From NCBI RefSeq assembly GCF_001753245.1, contig NZ_CP017415.1:2970040-3034039 (forward strand): 64,000 bases of DNA, in the 5' to 3' direction. Position 1 is the stretch's first letter, and each line of letters begins with the position of its first letter. Under the pieces are notes generated by a model. It was not told the DNA's origin. It was given only the letters and a program-made list of their open reading frames with translations, and ran no database searches. Shown piece after piece: positions 8,372 to 16,739 of the stretch. Source of the stretch: Acidihalobacter yilgarnensis. GTDB taxonomy: Bacteria; Pseudomonadota; Gammaproteobacteria; DSM-5130; Acidihalobacteraceae. The position numbers and the translations under genes were made by a program.

Positions 8372-10360
8372 ATGTCTGCGCGAACCCGCCTGCTCGTCTG
8401 GATCACCCTCATTCTCACCGCACTACTGACCGCCTTCATTTACTGGCCCGGTGTGCATGGCGGCTTCGTGCTGGATGACTACGGCAATATCGTCGACAAC
8501 GCCTGGTTACACATCCATAACTTGCACCCGAACACGCTGCTTGCCGCCGCCTTTTCCTCGCACTCAGGCCCCCTCGACCGGCCGATCAGCATGCTGAGCT
8601 TCGCGCTGGACGAGTACTTCTGGGGGCCCGGACCTTATGCGATGAAGGCGACGAACATCGTCATCCACGCCCTCAATGGCTTCTTCTTGTTTGCCGTCGC
8701 CTCATTGATCCTCAAAGCCTATCGTCGCCGTTTCCGCCCCGATCTCGAGCCCGCACTGCTCGCGTGGACCGCCCTCGCCATCACCGCCGCCTGGCTGCTA
8801 CTGCCGATCAATCTGACGGCGGTGCTCTACATCGTGCAACGCATGACTAGCTTGTCCGGCGGCTTCGTCATGATCGGCGTAGCACTATATCTGCACGGAC
8901 GACTGCGCATGCTCGAAGGGCGGAAGGGCTTCTGGCTGATCCTCCTAGGAATGCTGGTGTTCGGCCCGCTCGCCGTATTGGCCAAGGAATCTGGTGCCAA
9001 TTTGCCCATCTACACGTTGGCCCTGGAGTGGACGCTGTTCGGCTTCGCGCGCGCCAACGGCAAGCGCGATGCTCGCCTGTACGCGTTTTATCTGCTGGTG
9101 CTCGTACTGCCGGGCATATTCGGCATGCTCTGGTTGTGGCCCGGTATCCACGCGAGCTTCGAACACTCAGAACGCTTGTTCACGATGGACCAGCGCCTGC
9201 TCACCGAACCGCGCGTGGTACTGCTCTACATCGCCTGGTCGCTGGCGCCCAATCTCGGGGTACTCAGCCTCTACCATGACGACTTTCCCTTCTCCACCGG
9301 CCTGCTCTCGCCACCCACCACACTGCTCTCGATCATCGCGCTTGCGCTCATCCTCGCCCTCGCACTCTGGCAGCGACGCACGCGTCCGTTACTGAGTCTC
9401 GGCATCCTCTGGTTCCTGGGCGGCCAGTTGATGACCGCCACTATCTTCAACCTGGAACTCGTCTTCGAGCAGCGCAACTATCTACCCGACATCGGCCTGC
9501 TGCTAGCGCTATTCTCGATGACGCTGCTGGAACCGCCGGTTCAACGACTGGCGCTGCCGCGCCGAGTGCTGATCGTGGGTCTGATCGCGCTCTATGCCGG
9601 CATCACCGCGCTACGTGTGCACGAATGGGCCAACCCCATACGCTTCGCCGTGATTTCCGCAGCGGCGCACCCGAATTCACCGCGCGCGACCTATGGGCTT
9701 GGACGCACCTACGCCAATCTGGTCACCAATGCCCAATCGCCGATGCTGCCACTGGCCACACAGGCACTGGAGCGGGCCGCCGCCGTGCCGCATGCCAGCA
9801 TTCTGCCGGCCTCAGCGCTGCTGATCCTGCATGCAAAACTCAAGCTCCCGCTCAAGCCTGCCTGGTGGCTGGATATCGAAGACACCCTCGCCCGCCGATC
9901 TGCCTCGGCACAGGACATCAACGGACTGACCGCCATGGTCAATTGCGCCATGGACGAAAGCTGCCAATTTCCGCGCACACAAATGATCCGCGTATTTCAG
10001 GCCGCCTTCGAAAAAAGCCCGAACAGCGCCAACATCATCACCATCTACAGCAACTATGCGCTCAATGTGTTGCACGACTATCCTCTAGCACTGAGCCTCA
10101 TGCAGGTGGCCGTGAAGCTCGCACCGACGGTTTCCCAGTACTGGATCAACCTCGGACGACTCGACATCTACCTTGGCAATTTCAAGGCCGCAGAGGACGG
10201 CATCGTGCATCTGCAGTCTCTCAATCGACTCCATCATCTTGACGACGCCCTGAAGGATTTGCGCAATCGCCTTGCCGAGGCGCGCAAAATAGATGCCCGC
10301 GCCGCCGCCAAGGCCCGAACGCCAGCGACCAAAACGAACGAGACGACACCGCATGACTGA
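8372..10360 (+). CDS. GT-C fold membrane glycosyltransferase with TPR-like C-terminus (TMTC/PMT-like)
   Basis: A 662-aa polytopic membrane protein. A first membrane helix is followed by a periplasmic loop with a paired acidic motif (FVLDDYGNIVDN, Asp35-Asp36), the position of the catalytic acid in GT-C transferases that use polyprenyl-phosphate sugars. The next segment (RPISMLSFALDEYFWG ... KATNIVIHALNG) resembles the DUF1736 region of TMTC O-mannosyltransferases. About 10-12 hydrophobic helices reach residue ~420; the last ~230 residues look like helical TPR repeats. It lies directly after the pilins, and its end overlaps the start of a GT2 (ATGACTGA). A role in pilin glycosylation is inference; the acceptor and sugar are unknown. 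Confidence 0.75.
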   Translation: MSARTRLLVWITLILTALLTAFIYWPGVHGGFVLDDYGNIVDNAWLHIHNLHPNTLLAAAFSSHSGPLDRPISMLSFALDEYFWGPGPYAMKATNIVIHALNGFFLFAVASLILKAYRRRFRPDLEPALLAWTALAITAAWLLLPINLTAVLYIVQRMTSLSGGFVMIGVALYLHGRLRMLEGRKGFWLILLGMLVFGPLAVLAKESGANLPIYTLALEWTLFGFARANGKRDARLYAFYLLVLVLPGIFGMLWLWPGIHASFEHSERLFTMDQRLLTEPRVVLLYIAWSLAPNLGVLSLYHDDFPFSTGLLSPPTTLLSIIALALILALALWQRRTRPLLSLGILWFLGGQLMTATIFNLELVFEQRNYLPDIGLLLALFSMTLLEPPVQRLALPRRVLIVGLIALYAGITALRVHEWANPIRFAVISAAAHPNSPRATYGLGRTYANLVTNAQSPMLPLATQALERAAAVPHASILPASALLILHAKLKLPLKPAWWLDIEDTLARRSASAQDINGLTAMVNCAMDESCQFPRTQMIRVFQAAFEKSPNSANIITIYSNYALNVLHDYPLALSLMQVAVKLAPTVSQYWINLGRLDIYLGNFKAAEDGIVHLQSLNRLHHLDDALKDLRNRLAEARKIDARAAAKARTPATKTNETTPHD

Positions 10361-11228
10361 GCCCGCCATCAGCATCGTCCTACCTGCGCGCAACGAAGCA
10401 GACAATCTCAATGTATTATTGCCCGAGCTACGGCGCCTGCATCCGAACGCCGAAATTATCGTTGTTGACGACGGGTCGGCCGATGAAACCGCCGCGGTAG
10501 CCTCGACGCAGGGCGCTGATCGCGTCGTAAGACACCCCTATGCCATGGGCAACGGCGCGGCCATCAAGAGCGGCGCACGCGCAGCCACCGGCCACATCAT
10601 CGTATTCATGGACGCAGACGGCCAACATCAGCCCAAGGACGTCTCGCAGCTACTCACACGCATCGGCCAGGGTTACGACATGGTGGTCGGTGCCCGCGAA
10701 GCCCGTTCGCAAGCCTCATTGGGACGATTGGCCGCCAATACGCTCTACAATCAGCTGGCGAGCTGGGTAACTGGACACGCTGTACGCGACCTCACTTCCG
10801 GTTTCCGGGCAATCCGTGCGGCGCGCTTTCGGCGTTTTCTCTACCTGCTGCCCAACGGCTTTTCCTATCCGACAACCATTACCATGGCCTTTTTCCGAGC
10901 CGGCTACGCAGTCGACTATCTCCCGATCGAGGCACTCAAACGCGGCGGCAAGAGCCACGTCCGCCCCCTGCGTGACGGCCTGCGCTTCCTGCTGATCATC
11001 TTCAAGATCGGCACGCTGTACTCCCCGCTCAAGGTTTTTGTGCCCGCCAGCGCGGTCTTCTTTGCACTCGGTCTGCTACGTTACGTGTTCACTTTCTGGC
11101 ATAACGGCACCTTTACCAACATGAGTGTGCTCCTGTTCATCACTGGCACCCTGGTGTTCCTGCTCGGCCTGATTTCCGAACAAATCGCGAACCTGATGTA
11201 CGCCCAAACCGACGACGAAGCACCTTGA
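10353..11228 (+). CDS. GT2 glycosyltransferase, polyprenyl-phosphate sugar synthase type
   Basis: A 291-aa family 2 glycosyltransferase with a GT-A fold: ISIVLPARNEADN, then VVDDGSADET (nucleotide-sugar binding) and FMDADGQHQP (DXD metal site, near residue 85). Two C-terminal hydrophobic segments (from about residue 228 and 251) anchor it in the membrane. This arrangement matches dolichyl/polyprenyl-phosphate mannose or glucose synthases, which supply lipid-linked sugar to GT-C enzymes. I chose the ATG at 10353 because it overlaps the previous stop; an upstream in-frame ATG at 10293 would add 20 Arg/Pro-rich residues read from the preceding gene. Donor sugar cannot be read from sequence. Confidence 0.85.
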   Translation: MTEPAISIVLPARNEADNLNVLLPELRRLHPNAEIIVVDDGSADETAAVASTQGADRVVRHPYAMGNGAAIKSGARAATGHIIVFMDADGQHQPKDVSQLLTRIGQGYDMVVGAREARSQASLGRLAANTLYNQLASWVTGHAVRDLTSGFRAIRAARFRRFLYLLPNGFSYPTTITMAFFRAGYAVDYLPIEALKRGGKSHVRPLRDGLRFLLIIFKIGTLYSPLKVFVPASAVFFALGLLRYVFTFWHNGTFTNMSVLLFITGTLVFLLGLISEQIANLMYAQTDDEAP

Positions 11229-12379
11229 GCCTGCCGGTCGCACTCGTCATCACACGCAATCTGCCGCCACTGATCGGCGGCATGGAACGGCTCGTGTGGC
11301 ATATCGTGGACGAGCTGCGCACGGAATATGCGGTTTGCGTCGTAGGTCCGGAGGGCTGTAGCGAGCAACTGCCAAGCGGTGTCGAGGCTCACGAGGTTCC
11401 GCTGCGTCCGCTTTGGCGTTTTTTGTTGGGGGCCGCATGGCACAGCCTGGACGAAGCGCGTCGCCGACGCCCACGGTTGATTCTCGCCGGTAGCGGCCTC
11501 ACCGCGCCCCTCGCTTGGCTAGCCGCGCGTCTGACCGGCGCGCGCTGCGTCGTCTACCTTCATGGCCTTGACGTCGAGGCGCGCCACCCGCTCTATCGCC
11601 TTTTCTGGCGCCGCAGCTTCCGTCATTTCGACCAGGTACTGGTCAACAGTCTATTCACCCGGAATCTCGCCCTGGCGGCCGGCGTCCTTCCGGAGCGGAT
11701 GACCCTACTTCACCCCGGCGTCGCCTTGCCCGACATGGCATTGGCCGCAAGCCGGCGCACAGCCTTTCGTGAACGACACGGGCTAGACGATGCCCCTGTC
11801 ATGCTCTACCTCGGCCGAATTACCGCGCGCAAGGGGCTCGCGCCCTTTATCCGCGACATACTGCCCATGATCGTGACCGCACAGCCCCGAGCAAAACTGG
11901 TTGTCATCGGCGAAGAGCCCACACAGGCGCTGAACCGCCATACGGGTGAGCGTCAGCTGATTGAGCACAGCCTTGACGCCAACGGCCTAAACCACTCCGT
12001 GCGCCTTCTGGGCGAATTCGACCAGGACAACCCCGAAATCGAGGCCGCCTATTTTGCCGCCGACGTCCTCGTCTTCCCCGTACAAGCACGCGCGCACGAT
12101 AACGAGGGCTTCGGCATGGTCGCCATCGAAGCTGCTGCCCATGGCCTGCCGACCGTGGCCTTCTCCGTGGGCGGAGTAACCGATGCCATTAGCGACCCCC
12201 GCAGCGGCCACTTGATCCCTCCTGACGCCAACGAGGCATTCGCAAAGGCGGTACTGGCTTGCCTGATACCGACTCCGGGACGCGCCACCAACTGTCGCGC
12301 CTTCGCGTCCAAGTTCGCCTGGACGACCTTCGGCCAACACCTGCGCGAGACATTTCGGTCCCAGACCACCCCACGATGA
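11225..12379 (+). CDS. GT4 family glycosyltransferase
   Basis: A 384-aa GT-B glycosyltransferase of family 4 type. The N-terminal acceptor domain has the glycine-rich loop LPPLIGGMER. The C-terminal domain has LYLGRITARKGL and the E-x7-E donor motif EGFGMVAIEAAAHGLP. It probably acts on the cytoplasmic face of the membrane. The start is TTG at 11225, overlapping the previous stop (TTGA); the next in-frame ATG (11282) would cut into the glycine loop. The next gene overlaps again at 12376. Substrate unknown. Confidence 0.85.
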   Translation: MSLPVALVITRNLPPLIGGMERLVWHIVDELRTEYAVCVVGPEGCSEQLPSGVEAHEVPLRPLWRFLLGAAWHSLDEARRRRPRLILAGSGLTAPLAWLAARLTGARCVVYLHGLDVEARHPLYRLFWRRSFRHFDQVLVNSLFTRNLALAAGVLPERMTLLHPGVALPDMALAASRRTAFRERHGLDDAPVMLYLGRITARKGLAPFIRDILPMIVTAQPRAKLVVIGEEPTQALNRHTGERQLIEHSLDANGLNHSVRLLGEFDQDNPEIEAAYFAADVLVFPVQARAHDNEGFGMVAIEAAAHGLPTVAFSVGGVTDAISDPRSGHLIPPDANEAFAKAVLACLIPTPGRATNCRAFASKFAWTTFGQHLRETFRSQTTPR

Positions 12380-13116
12380 CTGCCCCCTCCCATCTACCGC
12401 ACGCCACGCTGGACCTGCGTAGCCGTATGGCCAAGGGGGCCAAGATTGAACGATTACTGGAGCTCGCGCGAGGGGACAGCGTATTGCGCCTGCTCGAAAT
12501 CGGCACCGGCGCGGGTGGCATCGCTCATTATTTTGCCACCCACCCCTCCGGGAGATTCGCGGTTAGCGCGGTCGACACCTGCGATCAACGCCAGATACGA
12601 GACGGCTACGACTTCCGAAAAGTCACCGATACCTGCCTGCCGTTTCCTGGTGCCACCTTCGACATTGTCATCACCAATCATGTGATCGAGCACGTAGGCG
12701 ATCTGTCCGCACAAAAACAGCATTTGACGGAGATCCACCGCGTGCTGCGGCCGGAGGGATGTGCCTACTTCGCCATGCCGAACCGATGGATGTTGGTGGA
12801 ACCGCACTATGGTTTACCCTTCCTGAGCTGGCTCCCGCCCACGCTGCGCAGCCCATATCTGCGGCTCATGCGACGCGGTAAGGTTTACGATTGCAAGCCA
12901 TTGTCCAAGCGGCACATCGAGTCGCTGTTCATGGAAGCCGGCTTCGAATATCGCAATCTTGGAACCCGAGCACTGCGCGAAATCATCGCGCTAGAAAACA
13001 TCCAAAACAGGTTTGCACACCTCGTTTCAAACCTCCCAGACCCCGTGCTTGAGCGCTTGGCCCCGCTCATGCCGACACTTATTTATCGCCTGACGCCCAT
13101 CGCCGCATCCATATGA
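12376..13116 (+). CDS. SAM-dependent class I methyltransferase
   Basis: A 246-aa class I methyltransferase with SAM motif I LLEIGTGAGGIAHYF and the post-II/III region FDIVITNHVIEHV typical of Methyltransf_11 proteins. In a glycan cluster it could cap or modify a sugar, but small-molecule specificity cannot be read. The ATG at 12376 overlaps the previous stop (ATGA); an upstream in-frame start at 12259 lies inside the preceding gene and is less likely. The stop overlaps the next gene by 4 bp. Confidence 0.85.
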   Translation: MTAPSHLPHATLDLRSRMAKGAKIERLLELARGDSVLRLLEIGTGAGGIAHYFATHPSGRFAVSAVDTCDQRQIRDGYDFRKVTDTCLPFPGATFDIVITNHVIEHVGDLSAQKQHLTEIHRVLRPEGCAYFAMPNRWMLVEPHYGLPFLSWLPPTLRSPYLRLMRRGKVYDCKPLSKRHIESLFMEAGFEYRNLGTRALREIIALENIQNRFAHLVSNLPDPVLERLAPLMPTLIYRLTPIAASI

Positions 13117-14147
13117 GAAAGCCAGATAGACCTGCGCCCGCAGTCTGGTTCCCCGCCATCCGCGCAGGCAGCGGTGCGGACGTATTCACTGAACGCCTCG
13201 TCGATGGGTTGCTCGCCCGCGGACTACGGGCCGAGATCACCTGGCTGCCGCATCGCGCCGAATACATGCCCTGGAGCGTGCCGTCTCCGCCCGCCCCACC
13301 ATGGGCCAACATCGTTCACGTCAACAGCTGGCTGCACCCGCGTTTTATCCCCACCCGCCTGCCGATGGTCGCCAGCATGTTGCACAGCGTGCATGATCCT
13401 GCGCTGATGCCTTACAAAACGTTGCCGCAACGGCTTTACCATCGCCTTTGGGTGAAGCCGGTCGAACGGGCCATATTGCGGCAGGCAGACCGCGTGATTG
13501 CCATCAGCCGTTACACCGCGGCGCGTACGCACGATGTCTTTGGTATCGACGATATTGACGTAATTCCCATTGGCATTGACCTCAATGGCCCGTTTCAGCC
13601 CATCCCGTCGCCAGTCATGCGCCACCGACCGTTTCGACTGCTCTATATCGGCAACTGGTCGGCACGCAAAGGCGCTGACCTACTCGCACCGATCATGAGG
13701 AACCTCGGAGAGGAGTACGAACTTTGGCTGAGAACCGGCCTTAGAGACAGAGAGTTCGCATCATTGCCGCCAAACATGAAGCAGATACCGCATTGTGAGG
13801 GCGACGAAGCGCTCGCCCAGCTCTATCACCAATGCGACGCGCTGTTATTCCCGTCACGGCTTGAGGGCTTCGGCATGGTCGCGCTGGAAGCCCAGGCCTG
13901 CGGTCTTCCGGTCATCGCCACGAACGGATCTGCCCTGCCCGAGGTGGTCGAGGACGGCGTCACGGGTCTCCTCTGTACCTTCGGGGCTATTGAGGAATTC
14001 GCTCATGCGGCACGCCGTCTGGCGGCGGACGGGGAGCTTTTCCTCGCTCTCCGAAATGCCGCAGGCAAGCATGCGGCCAAGCATCTCGATCTGCCGCGCA
14101 TGATCGACCGCTACATTGCCGTATATGAATCCATACTAGCGCGTTGA
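13113..14147 (+). CDS. GT4 family glycosyltransferase
   Basis: A 344-aa GT-B glycosyltransferase. The N-terminal region contains RAGSGADVFTERLVDGL, the C-terminal half has LLYIGNWSARKGADL and the E-x7-E motif LEGFGMVALEAQACGLP. It is the last gene of the overlapping operon beginning at 8372. Its 3' end overlaps by 12 bp the end of the convergent GT4 on the other strand. Sugar specificity unknown. Confidence 0.85.
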   Translation: MRKPDRPAPAVWFPAIRAGSGADVFTERLVDGLLARGLRAEITWLPHRAEYMPWSVPSPPAPPWANIVHVNSWLHPRFIPTRLPMVASMLHSVHDPALMPYKTLPQRLYHRLWVKPVERAILRQADRVIAISRYTAARTHDVFGIDDIDVIPIGIDLNGPFQPIPSPVMRHRPFRLLYIGNWSARKGADLLAPIMRNLGEEYELWLRTGLRDREFASLPPNMKQIPHCEGDEALAQLYHQCDALLFPSRLEGFGMVALEAQACGLPVIATNGSALPEVVEDGVTGLLCTFGAIEEFAHAARRLAADGELFLALRNAAGKHAAKHLDLPRMIDRYIAVYESILAR

Positions 14148-15224
14148 CACAGCCAGCCGGCGTAACTCCGTCGCCATCACCATCGCCGCCTCTCGCCAGC
14201 CGCAAGCAGGAAGCGCCACCGGCCGCGGCCGAGCCAGGATGGCATCAAAACCCCGCTCGAAACCTGCCACCGTAGGCGGCACGTACACGGCATCCGGTCC
14301 CCCAGCTTCCCGGATTTCGGGTATGTCAGAGGCAAGTATCCGGGTGCCGCAGGTTCTGGCTTCCAACGCGGGGATCCCGAAACCTTCGTAATGTGAAGGG
14401 AACACAAAAGCCTCCGCGCCAGCGTATATCTGGGCCAGTTGCTCATCGCTAACGTAACCCAGCCAGCGAACGCCCAGCGCCTTCACTTCGTCCAACAGGG
14501 CTTTCAAGCGCCGGTTTTGCCAACCGGACGCACCCACAATGTACAGTCTGTATTCTTCAAAATCCCCACGTTGTTTCCTACGCACGAATGCCTGCAATAA
14601 GGTTTCCAAATTCTTGCGCGGCTCAAGCGTCCCGACGGCCAGGAAATAAGGCTTTTCCACACCCATGCCACGCAGGCTTGCAGCCACGTCGTTCATGTTT
14701 TGAAGGCCAAACGGTACGGTAACGCCCGGCCGCGCGATCGCGTCGGCAGAAACACCCAGTTCGTTAAGTAGTCTGTCGGCCGTCCCTGATGAAATCGCAA
14801 CCCTCGCATCCGCCGACCTCACGTCCGCCGCATACCACAAGCGATGCGCCAGGCGCGTTACCGTAGGCATTGACTCAGGAAACAGCCGATAATTCAGGTC
14901 GTAAATCGTGCTCAATATTTTAATTCTTTTGTTTCCAACCATGCGCGGCGACAGCGTTCTCGACGCCCAGAAAATATCTATTCCGTCCTTCTCGCAGTAA
15001 TTACCCACATAACGTTTCAGCCAAAAATACGAGGAAGGGAAACGCCGCCCTCCCATGCGGGAAATCCAGCGGTCAGGTAATTGCATCGTCAAAGGCGCGT
15101 GGGTATACAGGAAAAATTCCGCTTCCGGCAGCAACCCTTCTAATTCCTGAATGATCTGCAAAACATACCGGCCGATACCCGTGATTCTGCCGGATAACGG
15201 CGTTGCGTCGATCCCGATTCTCAT
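14136..15224 (-). CDS. GT4 family glycosyltransferase (minus strand)
   Basis: A 362-aa GT-B enzyme. It starts MRIGIDATPLSGRITGIGRY, the glycine-rich acceptor loop common in mannosyl/rhamnosyl GT4 enzymes. The C-terminal domain has FLAVGTLEPRKNLETLLQAF and the E-x7-E motif HYEGFGIPALEARTCG. It is downstream of the flippase gene on the same strand with a 67-bp gap, so the two may share a transcript running against the GT-C operon. Confidence 0.87.
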   Translation of the reverse strand: MRIGIDATPLSGRITGIGRYVLQIIQELEGLLPEAEFFLYTHAPLTMQLPDRWISRMGGRRFPSSYFWLKRYVGNYCEKDGIDIFWASRTLSPRMVGNKRIKILSTIYDLNYRLFPESMPTVTRLAHRLWYAADVRSADARVAISSGTADRLLNELGVSADAIARPGVTVPFGLQNMNDVAASLRGMGVEKPYFLAVGTLEPRKNLETLLQAFVRRKQRGDFEEYRLYIVGASGWQNRRLKALLDEVKALGVRWLGYVSDEQLAQIYAGAEAFVFPSHYEGFGIPALEARTCGTRILASDIPEIREAGGPDAVYVPPTVAGFERGFDAILARPRPVALPACGWREAAMVMATELRRLAVSTR

Positions 15225-15291
15225 TCCTGGTACCCGTCCAGATCAAGCGAATTCCAAGCGAATTCCATCCCCATCGGTCGGCATGTCTTGT

Positions 15292-16599
15292 TTATGCCAT
15301 ACCGGATTTTCGCCTTCCAGACGGAATCATAAGCCCCAACAGCAACACGGTCATGCCGATTTCCGATGCATAAGTGGCTAGTACCGCGCCCTTCCAATTC
15401 CACAATGGGATAAACCACAGATTCAACAATATGTTTACGGCCGCACCGGCCACCAGAACCGCCACTGCCGCCCGCTCCCGATCTGCTCCAATCAACAGAT
15501 TCTGCGTCAGTAAGCGCGGCAGGCTAACCAGCGGCAACCAGCACAACCACTTCAGCGCATCAACCGCAGCCTGGTACTGGTTACCCATGATCACGGGTAA
15601 CCAGCCTGCAAGCCAGAACAAGGTAACACCAGCTAAAACCGCATACAGCAGAGGCACGGGTAACAGCCTCAAGCCATATTTCAACATAGACGCTTTCCCT
15701 GCGGCACCCATCTTGAAGAATCGCGGCAGGCCGGCCATCAAGAGCGCATGAAGCGGAATGACAACCAGATCGACCACGCGGTACCCAGCTGAATAGGCCC
15801 CGGCCGCCGCGAGGTCTGCCAGTCGCGCCAGCATGATCTTGTCCGCATCGGCATACAGTTTGAGTGAACTTCCGCCCACGGCGTAGGCGGCGCCTCGCCG
15901 CATGACCGACACAACCATCCGGAGTGAAGGCAGGATTGGCCTATCTAAATCTCGCCGCACCAGAAACGACAAGTAAATCGCTGCGGTAAGACTTGCGGCG
16001 AAGTACAACACCGCCCAGAGTCCCAATAGATTCGGGGGTGACACCCATATAGTGAAAACCAGCAGGCACAGCACGCCTATCACACGCGGCGCGATCGGCA
16101 GCAACAGCAGCTTGGCTGCGCGACCAATTCTCTCGTGCCCCTGATATGCATTCATGCATGCCAGGGTGAATGGCATGCAAACGATCTCTGCAAGCCCGAT
16201 GAAAATGATCGCTAACCACGTGATCCCAACAGGCAGAACGGCCCATGCGAACATTCCGTATAGCGCCAACAGCATGGGGGCCGTCACAGCCAGAGACGCC
16301 ACCGTATTACCCCACGCGACGCCAAATGTGGAAGGATCACGAGCCACATCCCGTACCATCAGTGTCGATGAACCCATCCCTGCGAAGGTGCCCATCGTTG
16401 CCGCCAAGGCCAGCACCGCCGCATATGCGCCGTATCCGCTTGTGCCTAGAACTCGCGCGACGATCAAAAACACCAGCCCTTGCCCGATGGTTCTCGCCCC
16501 CATCGCCAGACTCATCAGCAACGTGCCGGCAGCCAGCCTACCCGGACGCCAACACAGCAACCGCCAACGGCGGCCTCCAGCGTTAGAGTTCGGCTTCAT
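15292..16599 (-). CDS. Wzx-type polysaccharide flippase / MATE-like membrane protein
   Basis: A 435-aa polytopic protein with roughly 12 hydrophobic segments. The N-terminal part (LAAGTLLMSLAMGARTIGQGL, then VARVLGTSGYGAYAAVLA) is the usual signature of polysaccharide-biosynthesis (Wzx/RfbX) flippases. These move undecaprenyl-linked glycans across the inner membrane. With three GT4s nearby it suggests assembly of a lipid-linked oligosaccharide. It diverges from pilB across 140 bp that holds a promoter and an inverted repeat. Confidence 0.82.
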   Translation of the reverse strand: MKPNSNAGGRRWRLLCWRPGRLAAGTLLMSLAMGARTIGQGLVFLIVARVLGTSGYGAYAAVLALAATMGTFAGMGSSTLMVRDVARDPSTFGVAWGNTVASLAVTAPMLLALYGMFAWAVLPVGITWLAIIFIGLAEIVCMPFTLACMNAYQGHERIGRAAKLLLLPIAPRVIGVLCLLVFTIWVSPPNLLGLWAVLYFAASLTAAIYLSFLVRRDLDRPILPSLRMVVSVMRRGAAYAVGGSSLKLYADADKIMLARLADLAAAGAYSAGYRVVDLVVIPLHALLMAGLPRFFKMGAAGKASMLKYGLRLLPVPLLYAVLAGVTLFWLAGWLPVIMGNQYQAAVDALKWLCWLPLVSLPRLLTQNLLIGADRERAAVAVLVAGAAVNILLNLWFIPLWNWKGAVLATYASEIGMTVLLLGLMIPSGRRKSGMA

Positions 16600-16665
16600 T
16601 CAAGTTCACCCTGCCCTCTGGTGGAAGGAATAGTCTATGCACGGCGCATATCTGCGAAACCCACG

Positions 16666-16693
16666 TTGACATTGTATGTGTACGCGCTAACAT
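16666..16693 (+). promoter_or_regulatory. Sigma-70 promoter for pilBCD
   Basis: TTGACA (16666-16671), 16-bp spacer, TAACAT (16688-16693). The pilB ATG is at 16740 with GGGAG at 16729-16733. This separates pilB expression from the sigma-54 pilin promoters. Confidence 0.65.
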
Positions 16694-16695
16694 AC
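16674..16695. promoter_or_regulatory. Inverted repeat overlapping pilB promoter
   Basis: GTATGT and ACATAC form a perfect 6-bp inverted repeat with a 10-bp centre, covering the spacer and the -10 hexamer. The position fits a repressor operator, but no regulator can be named. Confidence 0.35.
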
Positions 16696-16739
16696 TGACA
16701 TTATTAAGCTAAAAATACAGAGCACCTGGGAGCTAACAC

